Shown here: positions 8,580 through 16,066 of the stretch, piece by piece
Position numbering within the stretch: the first letter of the stretch is position 1
How the letters are laid out: every line of letters starts with the position of its first letter
Origin: Nonomuraea helvata
GTDB lineage: Bacteria; Actinomycetota; Actinomycetes; Streptosporangiales; Streptosporangiaceae
Reading direction: 5' to 3'
NCBI RefSeq assembly: GCF_039535785.1
Contig: NZ_BAAAXV010000008.1
Coordinates: 186,001 to 250,000, forward strand
Length of the DNA stretch: 64,000 nt
Notes under the pieces: model-generated
What the model was told of the DNA's origin: nothing
The model's database searches: none
What the model saw: the letters and a program-made list of their open reading frames with translations, nothing else
Made by a program: the position numbers and the translations under genes

Positions 8580-9575
8580 ATGCTGCTCGACCCGGGAATG
8601 GACCTCACGCTCCGGCCCATGCGCTACCCCGACTTCTACGAACGGTATCGCGCGGCCATCCGCAACACGTGGACCGTCGAGGAGGTGGACCTCCACACCG
8701 ACCTCGCCGACCTGGCCAGGATGACGCCCCAGGAGCGGCACCTGATCAACCGGCTGGTCGCGTTCTTCGCCACCGGCGACTCCATCGTGGCCAACAACCT
8801 CGTGCTCAACCTCTACCAGCACGTCAACGCCCCTGAGGCGCGTCTCTATCTCAGCAGGCAACTGTTCGAGGAGGCCGTGCACGTCCAGTTCTACCTGACC
8901 CTGCTGGACACGTACCTCCCGGATCCCGCCGAGAGGGTGAAGGCCTTCGCCGCGATCGACCACATCCCCTCGATCCGCGACAAGGCGGAATTCTGCTTCA
9001 AGTGGATCGACTCGATCAACGAGCTGCAGCGCCTGGAGACCCAGGACGAGCGCCGGCGCTTCCTCCTGAACCTGATCTGCTTCGCCGCCTGCATCGAGGG
9101 CCTGTTCTTCTACGGCGCCTTCGCCTACGTGTACTGGTTCCGCTCCCGCGGGCTGCTCGGCGGCCTGGCCACCGGGACGAACTGGGTCTTCCGCGATGAG
9201 TCCATGCACATGGAGTTCGCCTTCAGCGTGGTGGACACCGTGCGGGCGGAGGAACCGGAGCTCTTTGGCGATGATTTGGCCAAACAGGTTACCCTCATGC
9301 TGGAGGAGGCCGTGGCCGCAGAGCTGGCCTTCGCCGAGGACCTGTGCGGGGACGGCATGCCCGGCATGGGGGTCGAGCAGATGCGCCAGTACCTCGAGTA
9401 CGTCGCCGACCAGCGGCTGGTCCGGCTGGGCCTGCCCAAGAGGTACGGCTCGGCGAACCCGTTCGCGTTCATGGAGTTGCAGGACGTCCAGGAGCTGGCG
9501 AACTTCTTCGAACGGCGGGTTTCTGCGTATCAAGTGGCAGTTGAGGGCAATGTGACCTTTGACGAGACTTTCTAG
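8580..9575 (+). CDS. nrdB: Class Ia ribonucleotide reductase small subunit
   Basis: This 331-residue radical-carrying subunit is partner of the upstream gene. Metal ligands and the radical tyrosine can be placed by motif: the first carboxylate near EEVDLHTDLADL, then FEEAVHVQFY (Glu, His, and Tyr at the Tyr122 position), the glutamate in CIEGLFFYGAF, and RDESMHMEF (Glu and His). AAGGAG precedes the ATG. No nrdS-type regulator gene follows, unlike in Streptomyces. The next gene is a mechanosensitive channel. Confidence 0.95.
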   Translation: MLLDPGMDLTLRPMRYPDFYERYRAAIRNTWTVEEVDLHTDLADLARMTPQERHLINRLVAFFATGDSIVANNLVLNLYQHVNAPEARLYLSRQLFEEAVHVQFYLTLLDTYLPDPAERVKAFAAIDHIPSIRDKAEFCFKWIDSINELQRLETQDERRRFLLNLICFAACIEGLFFYGAFAYVYWFRSRGLLGGLATGTNWVFRDESMHMEFAFSVVDTVRAEEPELFGDDLAKQVTLMLEEAVAAELAFAEDLCGDGMPGMGVEQMRQYLEYVADQRLVRLGLPKRYGSANPFAFMELQDVQELANFFERRVSAYQVAVEGNVTFDETF

Positions 9576-9592
9576 ACATTGGGGGCATAGGC

Positions 9593-10648
9593 GTGCAGTC
9601 TCCGGCGGACTGGCCGATTCTCGTAATCTCGGTGATCGGCTCGATCCTCCTGGTTGAGCTGGTGCGGAGGGTGCTGAACAGGGTCGGGCGCAAATGGTCG
9701 CTCGCCCGGCACCTGGTGGAGCACTGCACGTGGGCTGCGTTCGCGGTGGCGGCCGTCGTGGCCTTCAACCTCGTCTTCGAGCCGGGGATGTTCGGCTCAG
9801 GCCCGGGGGAGCCGGGCGTCGCGGCGACGGTGCAGCGAGCGCTCGGCCTGGCCACGATCGGCGCGGTCACCTGGCTGATCGTGCAGGCCTCGTACGCCCT
9901 GACGGACGTCGTACTCGAGCGGCTGGTGCTGGTCGAAGGGGAGCGCAACCGCCGGGCGCGGCGGATCAGGACGCAGATCGCGCTGGTCCGCCGCATCGCC
10001 GCCGCGGTCATCATCGTGGTCGCGATCGGCGCCATGCTCTTCTCCTTCCCCCAGGTCCGCGCGCTCGGAGCGGGCATCCTGGCCTCGGCGGGCATCGCGG
10101 GCGCCATCGTCGGCATCGCCGCCCAGCCGACCATCGGCAACGCCCTGGCCGGCCTCCAGCTCGCCTTCAGCGACGCGCTCCGGCTCGACGACGTGGTCGT
10201 GGTGGAGGACGAATGGGGCAGGATCGAGGAGCTGACGCTCACCTACGTCGTCCTGCGCCTGTGGGACGAGCGCCGCCTGGTCCTGCCGGTGTCCTACTTC
10301 ACGCAGAACCCCTTCGAGAACTGGACCCGGCACGGCAGCCGGGTCCTCGCCGTCGTCCTCCTGCGCGTGGACTGGTCGGTGCCGGTCCCGAAACTGCGGG
10401 ACGCGCTCTACGAGTTCCTTCAGGGCAACCCGCTGTGGGACCAGAAGGACTGGACGCTCCAGGTCACCGACGTGCTCACGAACGGCCTGGTGGAGCTGCG
10501 CGCCCTGATGAGCGCCGCGGACTCGCCGTCCGCGTGGGACCTCAAGTGCGACGTACGCGAGTTCCTGGTCAACTACGTCAGGGACAACTACCCGGACTCC
10601 CTGCCCCGCTTCCGCGTGGACACCCCGGAATCCCGACTGCGCAATTAA
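9593..10648 (+). CDS. MscS-family mechanosensitive channel
   Basis: This 351-residue membrane protein has about four or five transmembrane helices (near residues 5-22, 44-62, 85-105, 130-150 and 158-180). They lead into the conserved MscS pore-lining helix and beta-domain start (GIAAQPTIGNALAGLQLAFS, then LDDVVVVEDEWGRIEEL). It would release solutes on osmotic downshock. The GTG start lies 17 bp after nrdB, but its own ribosome site is weak. A rho-independent terminator lies 140 bp beyond its stop. Confidence 0.9.
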   Translation: MQSPADWPILVISVIGSILLVELVRRVLNRVGRKWSLARHLVEHCTWAAFAVAAVVAFNLVFEPGMFGSGPGEPGVAATVQRALGLATIGAVTWLIVQASYALTDVVLERLVLVEGERNRRARRIRTQIALVRRIAAAVIIVVAIGAMLFSFPQVRALGAGILASAGIAGAIVGIAAQPTIGNALAGLQLAFSDALRLDDVVVVEDEWGRIEELTLTYVVLRLWDERRLVLPVSYFTQNPFENWTRHGSRVLAVVLLRVDWSVPVPKLRDALYEFLQGNPLWDQKDWTLQVTDVLTNGLVELRALMSAADSPSAWDLKCDVREFLVNYVRDNYPDSLPRFRVDTPESRLRN

Positions 10649-10787
10649 ATACGTGGCGCGGGGCCGATCAAGCCTTTACCGTGGACATTGTCCAGCAGCA
10701 CGAAGAAAGGCGGCGAAGTGAGCTCCGACCTGGTCCTCCCAGAGCCGCCGCGAAGGCTTTCCGGATAAACCCTCGAATTATTCGGAG

Positions 10788-10818
10788 AGCCGTCTCGGAC
10801 ACCCCGGGGCGGCTTTTT
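10788..10818 (+). terminator. Rho-independent terminator before tRNA genes
   Basis: AGCCGTCTCGG (10788-10798) pairs over 11 bp, including two G-T pairs, with CCGGGGCGGCT (10804-10814), followed by a T run. It closes the nrdAB-mscS side and insulates the tRNA genes that start 10 bp later. Confidence 0.85.
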
Positions 10819-10827
10819 CGTTGACAA

Positions 10828-10903
10828 CCGAGTGTGGGGCAGTTTGGTCAGCCCGCCTGCCTTGGGAGCAGGAGCATCGCAGGTTCGAATCCTGCCACTC
10901 GGA
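10828..10903 (+). tRNA. tRNA-Pro (anticodon TGG)
   Basis: The 76-nt cloverleaf has acceptor CCGAGTG/CACTCGG, a D arm GGGC/GCCC, an anticodon stem CCTGC/GCAGG with loop CTTGGGA (anticodon TGG), and a T arm GCAGG-TTCGAAT-CCTGC. The discriminator is A and CCA is not encoded. Confidence 0.95.
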
Positions 10904-11019
10904 CGGCGGTCCTGAAAGGAAAGGGCCGCGGGCCACGGCCTGGCCGACGGGATTGGCGCCCCCCGGCCGGACCCAGCCCACGCCCCGGGCCGGCCCACGC
11001 CAGCCAAGCCCGGGGCCCA

Positions 11020-11092
11020 GCCGCTCTGGCCCAACGGCAGAGGCGCCGCCCTCAGGAGGCGGAGGTTCAGGGTTCGAATCCCTGGGGCGGCA
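11020..11092 (+). tRNA. tRNA with CAG (Leu) anticodon and short variable loop
   Basis: The 73-nt cloverleaf has acceptor GCCGCTC/GGGCGGC with one G-T pair, a 3-bp D stem GCC/GGC, and an anticodon stem CCGCC/GGCGG with loop CTCAGGA, giving anticodon CAG. The variable loop is only 5 nt (AGGTT) and the T arm is CAGGG-TTCGAAT-CCCTG. Normal bacterial tRNA-Leu is class II, with a long variable arm, so the body does not fit the anticodon. It could be a genuine but odd leucine isoacceptor or a tRNA-like gene with another role. It lies 116 bp after tRNA-Pro. Confidence 0.8.
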
Positions 11093-11215
11093 CGCAGAAA
11101 CGGCTCAAGCTTTTCGCGCTGCTGCCCGTGCCTGTGACCCGCTGCGCGGCGCCGGTGAGGCCGCCGACGCCGTCGCCTCTCCACCTTTGTCAGTGGCCGG
11201 TGACATGATCCGGCC

Positions 11216-11800
11216 ATGACGACCTTCACGCCACCGCCTGACACCGCGGCCTGGCAGCACCTCGCCGTACGCACCGGCTTCGAGGTGGTCTGTTTCCGCT
11301 CCCCGCCGGACGGATACCGCGTCGAGGGGTGCACAACCGCGGTCGAGGAGGGCGAGGCCTGGGTCGTCGACTACGTCATCGAGCTCGACTCGGGCTGGGC
11401 CACGCGCTCGGCCCGGCTGGAGAGCCGTTCCGCCCGGGCCAGGCGCCACATCGTCCTGGAGGCCGACGGCGCCGGCCACTGGCGCGTGGACGGCGCGCCG
11501 GCGTCCTGGCTGGACGGCTGCCTCGACGTTGACCTGGAGTCGTCGGCCCTCACCAACGCGTTCCCCGTGCACCGGCTGCGCCTCGGCGTGGGTGCCGCCT
11601 CGCCGGCTCCTGCGGCGTTCGTCCGGGCCGCCGACCTGGCCGTCGAGCGGCTGGAGCAGCACTATGCCCGGCTGCCCGACGACGGTGGGCGGCAGCGGTA
11701 CGACTACGCCGCGCCGGTCTTCGACGTCGCCTGCCGCCTGACCTACGACGAGTCCGGCCTCGTGCTCGACTATCCCGGCCTGGCCATCAGGGCCGCCTGA
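11216..11800 (+). CDS. Putative glycolipid-binding protein (DUF1089-like)
   Basis: This 194-residue soluble protein matches the putative glycolipid-binding family. Typical stretches are FRSPPDGYRVEGCTTAVEEG, VVDYVIELDSGWATRSARL, HWRVDGAPASWLDGCLDVDL and the ending FDVACRLTYDESGLVLDYPG. It is single-domain with no signal peptide. It stands alone between the tRNA genes and an MBL-fold gene on the other strand. The start ATG at 11216 gives the normal family length. Confidence 0.85.
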   Translation: MTTFTPPPDTAAWQHLAVRTGFEVVCFRSPPDGYRVEGCTTAVEEGEAWVVDYVIELDSGWATRSARLESRSARARRHIVLEADGAGHWRVDGAPASWLDGCLDVDLESSALTNAFPVHRLRLGVGAASPAPAAFVRAADLAVERLEQHYARLPDDGGRQRYDYAAPVFDVACRLTYDESGLVLDYPGLAIRAA

Positions 11801-12012
11801 AGCGCCACCCGCCTGGCTTCGAGACTTTCGGCAAGTGGGTTTGGCCATTCCCAGCGCATCGCCGTGTCGGCAAGTCGGTCGCTGAAGTTCGCCTGGCGAA
11901 CAAGCCGGCGCAGCGCCGACCCGGTGTCATCCGGTCCTTGTCGGGATCTACCCAGAAGTTCGTGCCTGCGGGGCAGAGAACTGAGGTACATCTCCCAGTC
12001 CGACGTGTGCGG

Positions 12013-12606
12013 TCAAGCGCTTTCCTGCGGGGCCAGCCACCGGTAGCGGTGCCGCGTCTCCTGACCGAGCCAGCCGTTCACGCTGGCCAAGCCTCGTGCG
12101 TTGACCTGCCCGTCGTGGATGCCGAAGGCCCGCTCGGGGGCGACCGCGCGAACGAAGTCGATCACCTCGGCGGTCTTCAGCCACGACGCCTGCAGGGGGA
12201 CCAGGAGCGTCTCCACGGGCTCGTTCGGGATGTGCAGGGAGTCGCCGGGATGGTAGAGCGTGCCCTCCACGAGATAGCCGAGGTTCACGCAGTCGGGTCG
12301 GCCGCCGTAGATCGGCGCATGCCGGCCGCAGGCGGCCCGTACGCGGAAACCGGCCGCCGTGAAGTCCTCACCGACCCGCACGGCGGTGTACGGCAGCGCC
12401 AGCTCCGCCGCGAGCGGAGCGTACACCTCGATGCCGGCGCCCAGCAGCCGCAGCACGTCGGCGTGGTCGGCATGCTCATGGGTGATCAGCACCGCGTCCG
12501 CGCCGATCAGCGCGCTCGGCTCGCTCCAGATCCCGGGGTCGATGACCAGGACACGGCCCTCGTGCTCCAGCCGTACGCAGGCATGGGTGTATTTCGTGAT
12601 CTTCAC
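12013..12606 (-). CDS. MBL-fold metallo-hydrolase
   Basis: This protein of about 197 residues carries the metallo-beta-lactamase-fold motif HEHADH, plus GDSLHIP and a late histidine (GIHDGQVN) that fit the other metal ligands. It is likely a small hydrolase of the UlaG/YtnP-like group; the substrate is unknown. I favour the GTG at 12606 (VKITKYTHACVRLEHEG). It matches the family start and forms a GTGA overlap with the stop of the upstream membrane-protein fragment. An ATG at 12618 is the alternative start. Confidence 0.85.
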   Translation of the reverse strand: MKITKYTHACVRLEHEGRVLVIDPGIWSEPSALIGADAVLITHEHADHADVLRLLGAGIEVYAPLAAELALPYTAVRVGEDFTAAGFRVRAACGRHAPIYGGRPDCVNLGYLVEGTLYHPGDSLHIPNEPVETLLVPLQASWLKTAEVIDFVRAVAPERAFGIHDGQVNARGLASVNGWLGQETRHRYRWLAPQESA

Positions 12607-12794
12607 GATTTGTTCCATCCGAGAGGAGGGCGAGCGGGTTCGTCGGTGTTGCGCAGGTGGATCGCGAGGAGGGTCAGCCATCCCCAGCCAACGACGACGG
12701 TCAGCCGCTGCAGGAGCCCGCCGATGTCAGCGAGGCCCGTAGCTTGGGCGAAAGCCTGGCCGGACAGGAAGTAGCCGATCGCGACGAGCGGGCT
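12603..12794 (-). pseudogene. Membrane-protein C-terminal fragment (DUF998-like)
   Basis: The last 63 codons before a stop at 12603 read as good membrane protein: GYFLSGQAFAQATGLADIGG, then LLQRLTVVVGWGWLTLLAIH. They resemble the final two helices of DUF998-type proteins, although that family call is tentative. Upstream in the same frame the translation turns into proline/arginine-rich nonsense, so the 5' part is missing. Its stop overlaps the likely start of the MBL gene (GTGA), suggesting that an operon once existed. Confidence 0.5.
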
Positions 12795-12996
12795 GGCTCT
12801 GGTCCTGTTGAGCAGCCGCGTCCCGTGGTTCGCCGCCGCGATCCTCGCGGTCATGTTCGCCGGTACGGCGATTCGCAGGTGGGAGCTCGGCGATGGCCGG
12901 CGATGGCCGGTGGCGGTCGCCGCCGTCCTGGTGACGGCGACGCCCTTATGGGCGATCAACGCCGGCTGGTGGTGGTTGCAGCCTGACGCTGGTTGA
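12775..12996 (+). pseudogene. Membrane-protein fragment, opposite strand
   Basis: After an in-frame stop at 12772, the plus strand reads about 73 codons of hydrophobic sequence (VPWFAAAILAVMFAGTAIRR, then WPVAVAAVLVTATPLWAINA). It ends at 12996 with no good start codon or ribosome site. It abuts the minus-strand fragment head to head, which suggests an inversion or deletion junction near 12790. I do not recognise the family, and it may be chance coding in GC-rich DNA. Confidence 0.3.
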
Positions 12997-13126
12997 GCCA
13001 TCGGTTCCTCGAGCGGCCCCTGCAGGGATTCGGCCGTCGCCTGGCTGACCGGCGCCCCCGGCCGGCGCACGGTTCTCCATGAGAGCCTGTCCACCCGGAT
13101 GCTTGATCCTCGAGTCGCATACATGA

Positions 13127-13387
13127 TCACCCAGCCCTCTGATCCAAACCCCGAACAGGCGGGGATGGCCGCCGCCGTGACCTTCGCTGCTTGCCCATCC
13201 GGCTGTGAACCCGCTGCAACAGCGGCATCATCACGTAGACGACGATGGGCACCACCACGGTGGCGACGACCGGGGGGCGCAGGAACGGCGGGACCGCCTC
13301 CAAGAAGCCATTGAGGACGAGTTGTACGACGGTGAGAGTGGGCAAGACTGAGATCCACACCATCAGAGCCTGGTGATGACGGGACAT
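13127..13387 (-). CDS. Small two-helix membrane protein
   Basis: This 86-residue protein has two transmembrane segments (ALMVWISVLPTLTVVQLVLN and VVATVVVPIVVYVMMPLLQR). Its opening MSRHHQALMVWISVLPTLTV resembles the membrane tail of antibiotic-biosynthesis-monooxygenase-like proteins, here as a stand-alone unit. A GGGAGG ribosome site precedes the ATG. It is divergent from the LysR gene, with a 108-bp gap, and is a likely target of that regulator. The C-terminal 20 residues are basic and may not be original. Confidence 0.7.
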   Translation of the reverse strand: MSRHHQALMVWISVLPTLTVVQLVLNGFLEAVPPFLRPPVVATVVVPIVVYVMMPLLQRVHSRMGKQRRSRRRPSPPVRGLDQRAG

Positions 13388-13472
13388 CGGCTGCCTCCCT
13401 GGAGAGATCGGGACGGTTGAGTACAGCTACACCCTGCCGTTCGCTGTCACAGAAGTCCAAGATATGGTTCCT

Positions 13473-13486
13473 ATGCCCTCGCATAA
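13473..13486. promoter_or_regulatory. Candidate LysR-type binding site
   Basis: TATG-CCCTCG-CATA is an inverted repeat 10 bp before the LysR gene start, between the divergent LysR and membrane genes. Position and symmetry fit a LysR-type box that also covers its own promoter. Binding is inferred. Confidence 0.45.
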
Positions 13487-13495
13487 GGGAGCCTT

Positions 13496-14413
13496 ATGGA
13501 ACTGCGCCAGTTGCACTATCTGCTGGCCATCGTGGAAGAGGGAAGCTTCACCCGCGCCGCCGCTCGCGTCCACGTCGCCCAGCCCGCGATCAGCCAGCAG
13601 ATCGCCCAACTCGAACGCGAGCTCGGAGAGCGGCTTTTCGACCGGTCCGAGCGCCGGATCCGGCTTACCCCGGCAGGGGAGGCCTTCCTTCCGTACGCCC
13701 GCGCGGCCCTCGATGCGGCAGCCTCTGGACGGGACGCGGTCGTCGCACTGCGCGGCGTCCTGGCAGGGCGGCTCACGGTGGGGACCATCCCTTCCCCTCC
13801 GTTGTCGCTACTGGATCAACTCGCACGGTTTCGGCGCCGCCATCCCGGCGTCCGTATCACCCTGCGCACCGGCGATCCGGAGGAACTGACGGCGCAGGTG
13901 GCGGCGGGCGCCTTGGATGCGGCCGTCATCGGCGTCTCAGGCAACCGCCTTCCCGCAGGGCCGGCGGGACAGCGCCTGCCTGTCGGCCTCACGAGCCGCG
14001 ACGTCGCCGAGGAAGCACTCGTGATCGTCGTCACCCCCGGACATCCACTCGCCGCGAAGCCACAGCTGAGCCTGTCCGAGCTGCGTGGAGAGCCGATGGT
14101 CACGCTCACCTGGGGCGCCGGGCTGCGCATCGCACTCGAGACCGCCTGCGCCGAGGAAGGCTTCCTCCCCGAAGTCACGGCCGAGACCGACGACCTCACC
14201 TTGCTGACCGATCTGGTCCGGCACGGTTTCGGAGTGGCCCTCATGCCCCGGTCGGCCGCAGAGCGGGCCCGGCCGCAGGTGGTCACCATCCCGCTCCGGC
14301 CGCCCGCCCCGAGCCGAAGCCTGGCGCTGGTCTGGCGCCGCGATCGCCTCTCCGCGCAGGGCCGGGCTTTTCTCGACCTGGCCGGACAGGATCTCGACGA
14401 GCCAGGGGCTTGA
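13496..14413 (+). CDS. LysR family transcriptional regulator
   Basis: This 305-residue regulator has the LysR winged helix at residues 1-60 (MELRQLHYLLAIVEEGSFTR, AARVHVAQPAISQQIAQLER), followed by a periplasmic-binding-like effector domain (LTVGTIPSPPLSLLDQLARF; DAAVIGVSG; GFGVALMPRSAAERA). GGAG precedes the ATG. The effector is unknown. The divergent two-helix membrane gene is the natural target. Confidence 0.93.
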   Translation: MELRQLHYLLAIVEEGSFTRAAARVHVAQPAISQQIAQLERELGERLFDRSERRIRLTPAGEAFLPYARAALDAAASGRDAVVALRGVLAGRLTVGTIPSPPLSLLDQLARFRRRHPGVRITLRTGDPEELTAQVAAGALDAAVIGVSGNRLPAGPAGQRLPVGLTSRDVAEEALVIVVTPGHPLAAKPQLSLSELRGEPMVTLTWGAGLRIALETACAEEGFLPEVTAETDDLTLLTDLVRHGFGVALMPRSAAERARPQVVTIPLRPPAPSRSLALVWRRDRLSAQGRAFLDLAGQDLDEPGA

Positions 14414-14443
14414 TCTCAGCCGGGCTTGTGTCCGCTCGTACGG

Positions 14444-14899
14444 CTAGCGCCTGGTGGGGGCGCTGGTGGAGCGGGCTTGAGCGCTGAGCGCGTCCAGTTC
14501 CTCCGCTCTGCGCTTCTTGAACTCCCTGCCGAGATCCTCGAGTCTCTTCTTGCTGACGGACTTCGCCAGGTTGGGGAGGACCTTGCCCTCTTCCTCCTGG
14601 ACATGGCGATTGACTGATTTGATGAGCTTGTCGAGTGTGCGGTCGAATACCTTCGTCCCCGGCTCGGCACGCATGAGCGCATCGAGCAGGATCTCGATCT
14701 CCTTGTGCTCCTCCAGGCTGTGGTGGGCGTCGATATCCGGATAGACCCTGTCTTCCTCGGCCCGCGAGTGTGCGATCAGGAGGGCGTGCAACTCGGTCAC
14801 GGTCGCCTCCTGGTCTCCCTCCTTGTTCTTGAGCCGCTCGAAGAGACCCTCCACGGCCCGGTGGTCCTTGGTGATCAGGGTGATGACGTCGGTAGCCAT
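14444..14899 (-). CDS. Hemerythrin (HHE) domain protein
   Basis: This 151-residue four-helix protein binds a di-iron site. Candidate ligands are His13 (KDHRAVE), His44 (LIAHSRAEED), His60 with Glu64 (HHSLEEHKE) and His99 with Glu103 (NRHVQEEE). Such stand-alone proteins handle oxygen, nitric oxide or iron stress. The last 35 residues are a basic tail. No operon partner; it is convergent with the LysR gene. Confidence 0.9.
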   Translation of the reverse strand: MATDVITLITKDHRAVEGLFERLKNKEGDQEATVTELHALLIAHSRAEEDRVYPDIDAHHSLEEHKEIEILLDALMRAEPGTKVFDRTLDKLIKSVNRHVQEEEGKVLPNLAKSVSKKRLEDLGREFKKRRAEELDALSAQARSTSAPTRR

Positions 14900-15035
14900 G
14901 ACCGGCAGCTACCCATCCGGCCAAAGGCCATTCTCGTCAGCGGTTGGCCCTCGCCTGTCCTCTCCAGAACGGTTGCCCGGCTTGCGAGACGGGCGAGGTG
15001 GCCAGGGGGCGCGCATGCGGGTACGGCCCCAGGCA

Positions 15036-15695
15036 TCACGCGAGGAGCAGGCGGCGCCAGGTGTCGGCCAGCCAAGCGGTGAACCGTTCCGCCGGCCAGC
15101 CCCGGTCCTCAACCAGCAGGCAGTAGAGCTCCGGCGAGTTGGTCGCCCAGACGACGTCGGCGATCTCTTCCACGTCGAGCCCCGGCCGCACCTGTCCGGT
15201 GTCGACGAGGTTCTGTGCCAGTTCGCGCATGTTGGCCGCGCGCCGATGCGCGATGTCCTGCCAGACCTCGCGGACCTCCGGATGCGTCGCCGTCTGGGCG
15301 ACGCGCAGCAGCGGCGCCAGCCTGCCGTGGATGTCGCCGATCGCGCGCGCGTAGATCTCCAGCTTGCGCCCGGCATCGGGTTCGGCGCGGATGGCCTGTA
15401 CGTACCCGCGCTCCCGGGCAGGAACGGCCCGGTCGGTGCCGGACAGCGCGGACTCCACCAGCTCCAGGAAGAGCGCGGGCTTGCGGCCCACCGCGGTGTA
15501 GACGGTGTCCAGGGCGACGCCGGCCCGCTCGGCGATGTCGTTCATCATCGTGGCCGCGTAGCCGCGCGCGGTGAACAACTCGCCGGCCGCCTCCAGGATG
15601 GCCCGCCGATTGGCGTCGGCCGCTTCCCGCCGGCCGGTGACGTCGTATCGCCTCTTGACCTGTCCTGCCACGAGGTTCATGCTAGCCATATTCAT
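15036..15695 (-). CDS. TetR family regulator
   Basis: This protein of up to 219 residues has a TetR helix-turn-helix (FTARGYAATMMNDIAERAGV, ALDTVYTAVGRKPALFLEL). Three ATG codons (15695, 15689, 15680) can start it. A perfect 19-bp palindrome overlaps the first ATG, so the start at 15680 (MNLVAGQ) is plausible. It is divergent from the small gene at 15734, which it probably controls along with itself. Confidence 0.88.
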   Translation of the reverse strand: MNMASMNLVAGQVKRRYDVTGRREAADANRRAILEAAGELFTARGYAATMMNDIAERAGVALDTVYTAVGRKPALFLELVESALSGTDRAVPARERGYVQAIRAEPDAGRKLEIYARAIGDIHGRLAPLLRVAQTATHPEVREVWQDIAHRRAANMRELAQNLVDTGQVRPGLDVEEIADVVWATNSPELYCLLVEDRGWPAERFTAWLADTWRRLLLA

Positions 15696-15712
15696 CCGAA
15701 ATTACTTCGGAT
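15694..15712. promoter_or_regulatory. Palindromic TetR operator
   Basis: ATCCGAA-ATTAC-TTCGGAT is a perfect 7-bp inverted repeat on a 5-bp spacer. It lies at the 5' end of the TetR gene and 22 bp before the start of the divergent gene at 15734. Confidence 0.7.
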
Positions 15713-15733
15713 CAAAGTCATTGGGGGGATCCC

Positions 15734-16024
15734 ATGGCACACGCGTTCACCTACGATGTTCCGATCGGCCCCGACATCTACGCCCGCATCAAGGAAGGGC
15801 TGGGGCCCGAGCCGCCCAAGGGGCTCATTGCCCACCTGGCCTACCGCACCGGCAACGGCCTGCGCTACGTCGACGTGTGGGAGTCCGAGGCCGACTGGGA
15901 GACGTTCGTCGAGGAACGCCTCCACCCGGTCGTCGACAGCGTCCTGACCGAGGCGCTCGGCTTCCGCCCGCCCGAACCTCCACTCGAGCGGCTCGACCTC
16001 ATCGACGCCTGGATCGGGGCCTGA
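15734..16024 (+). CDS. Small protein, possibly a dimeric alpha-beta barrel
   Basis: This 96-residue protein (MAHAFTYDVPIGPDIYARIK...) has the alternating helix/strand pattern and the phrase YVDVWESEADWETFVEERLH seen in proteins annotated as hypothetical next to TetR genes. It looks like a ferredoxin-fold, ABM-like unit. No catalytic residues can be assigned. GGGGGGATCCC precedes the ATG. Its expression probably depends on the palindrome at 15694. Confidence 0.7.
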   Translation: MAHAFTYDVPIGPDIYARIKEGLGPEPPKGLIAHLAYRTGNGLRYVDVWESEADWETFVEERLHPVVDSVLTEALGFRPPEPPLERLDLIDAWIGA

Positions 16025-16066
16025 GGAGGTCCGCATTCTGGTGCCAGGGCCGCCAGGCCCAGCTCC

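Noticed and set aside
6099..9533. Very long open frame (over 1,100 codons) on the minus strand opposite nrdA and nrdB
   Set aside because: It is the antisense shadow of two well-recognised genes. Its translation is rich in Arg, Gly, Val and His with no motifs.
10683..10693. GGACA-T-TGTCC palindrome after the mscS gene
   Set aside because: It is short and has no nearby start codon or regulator, so too weak to call an operator.
10718..10768. GTG-started 16-codon frame just before the terminator at 10788
   Set aside because: It has a weak ribosome site only and no recognisable peptide or attenuator features. It is probably chance.
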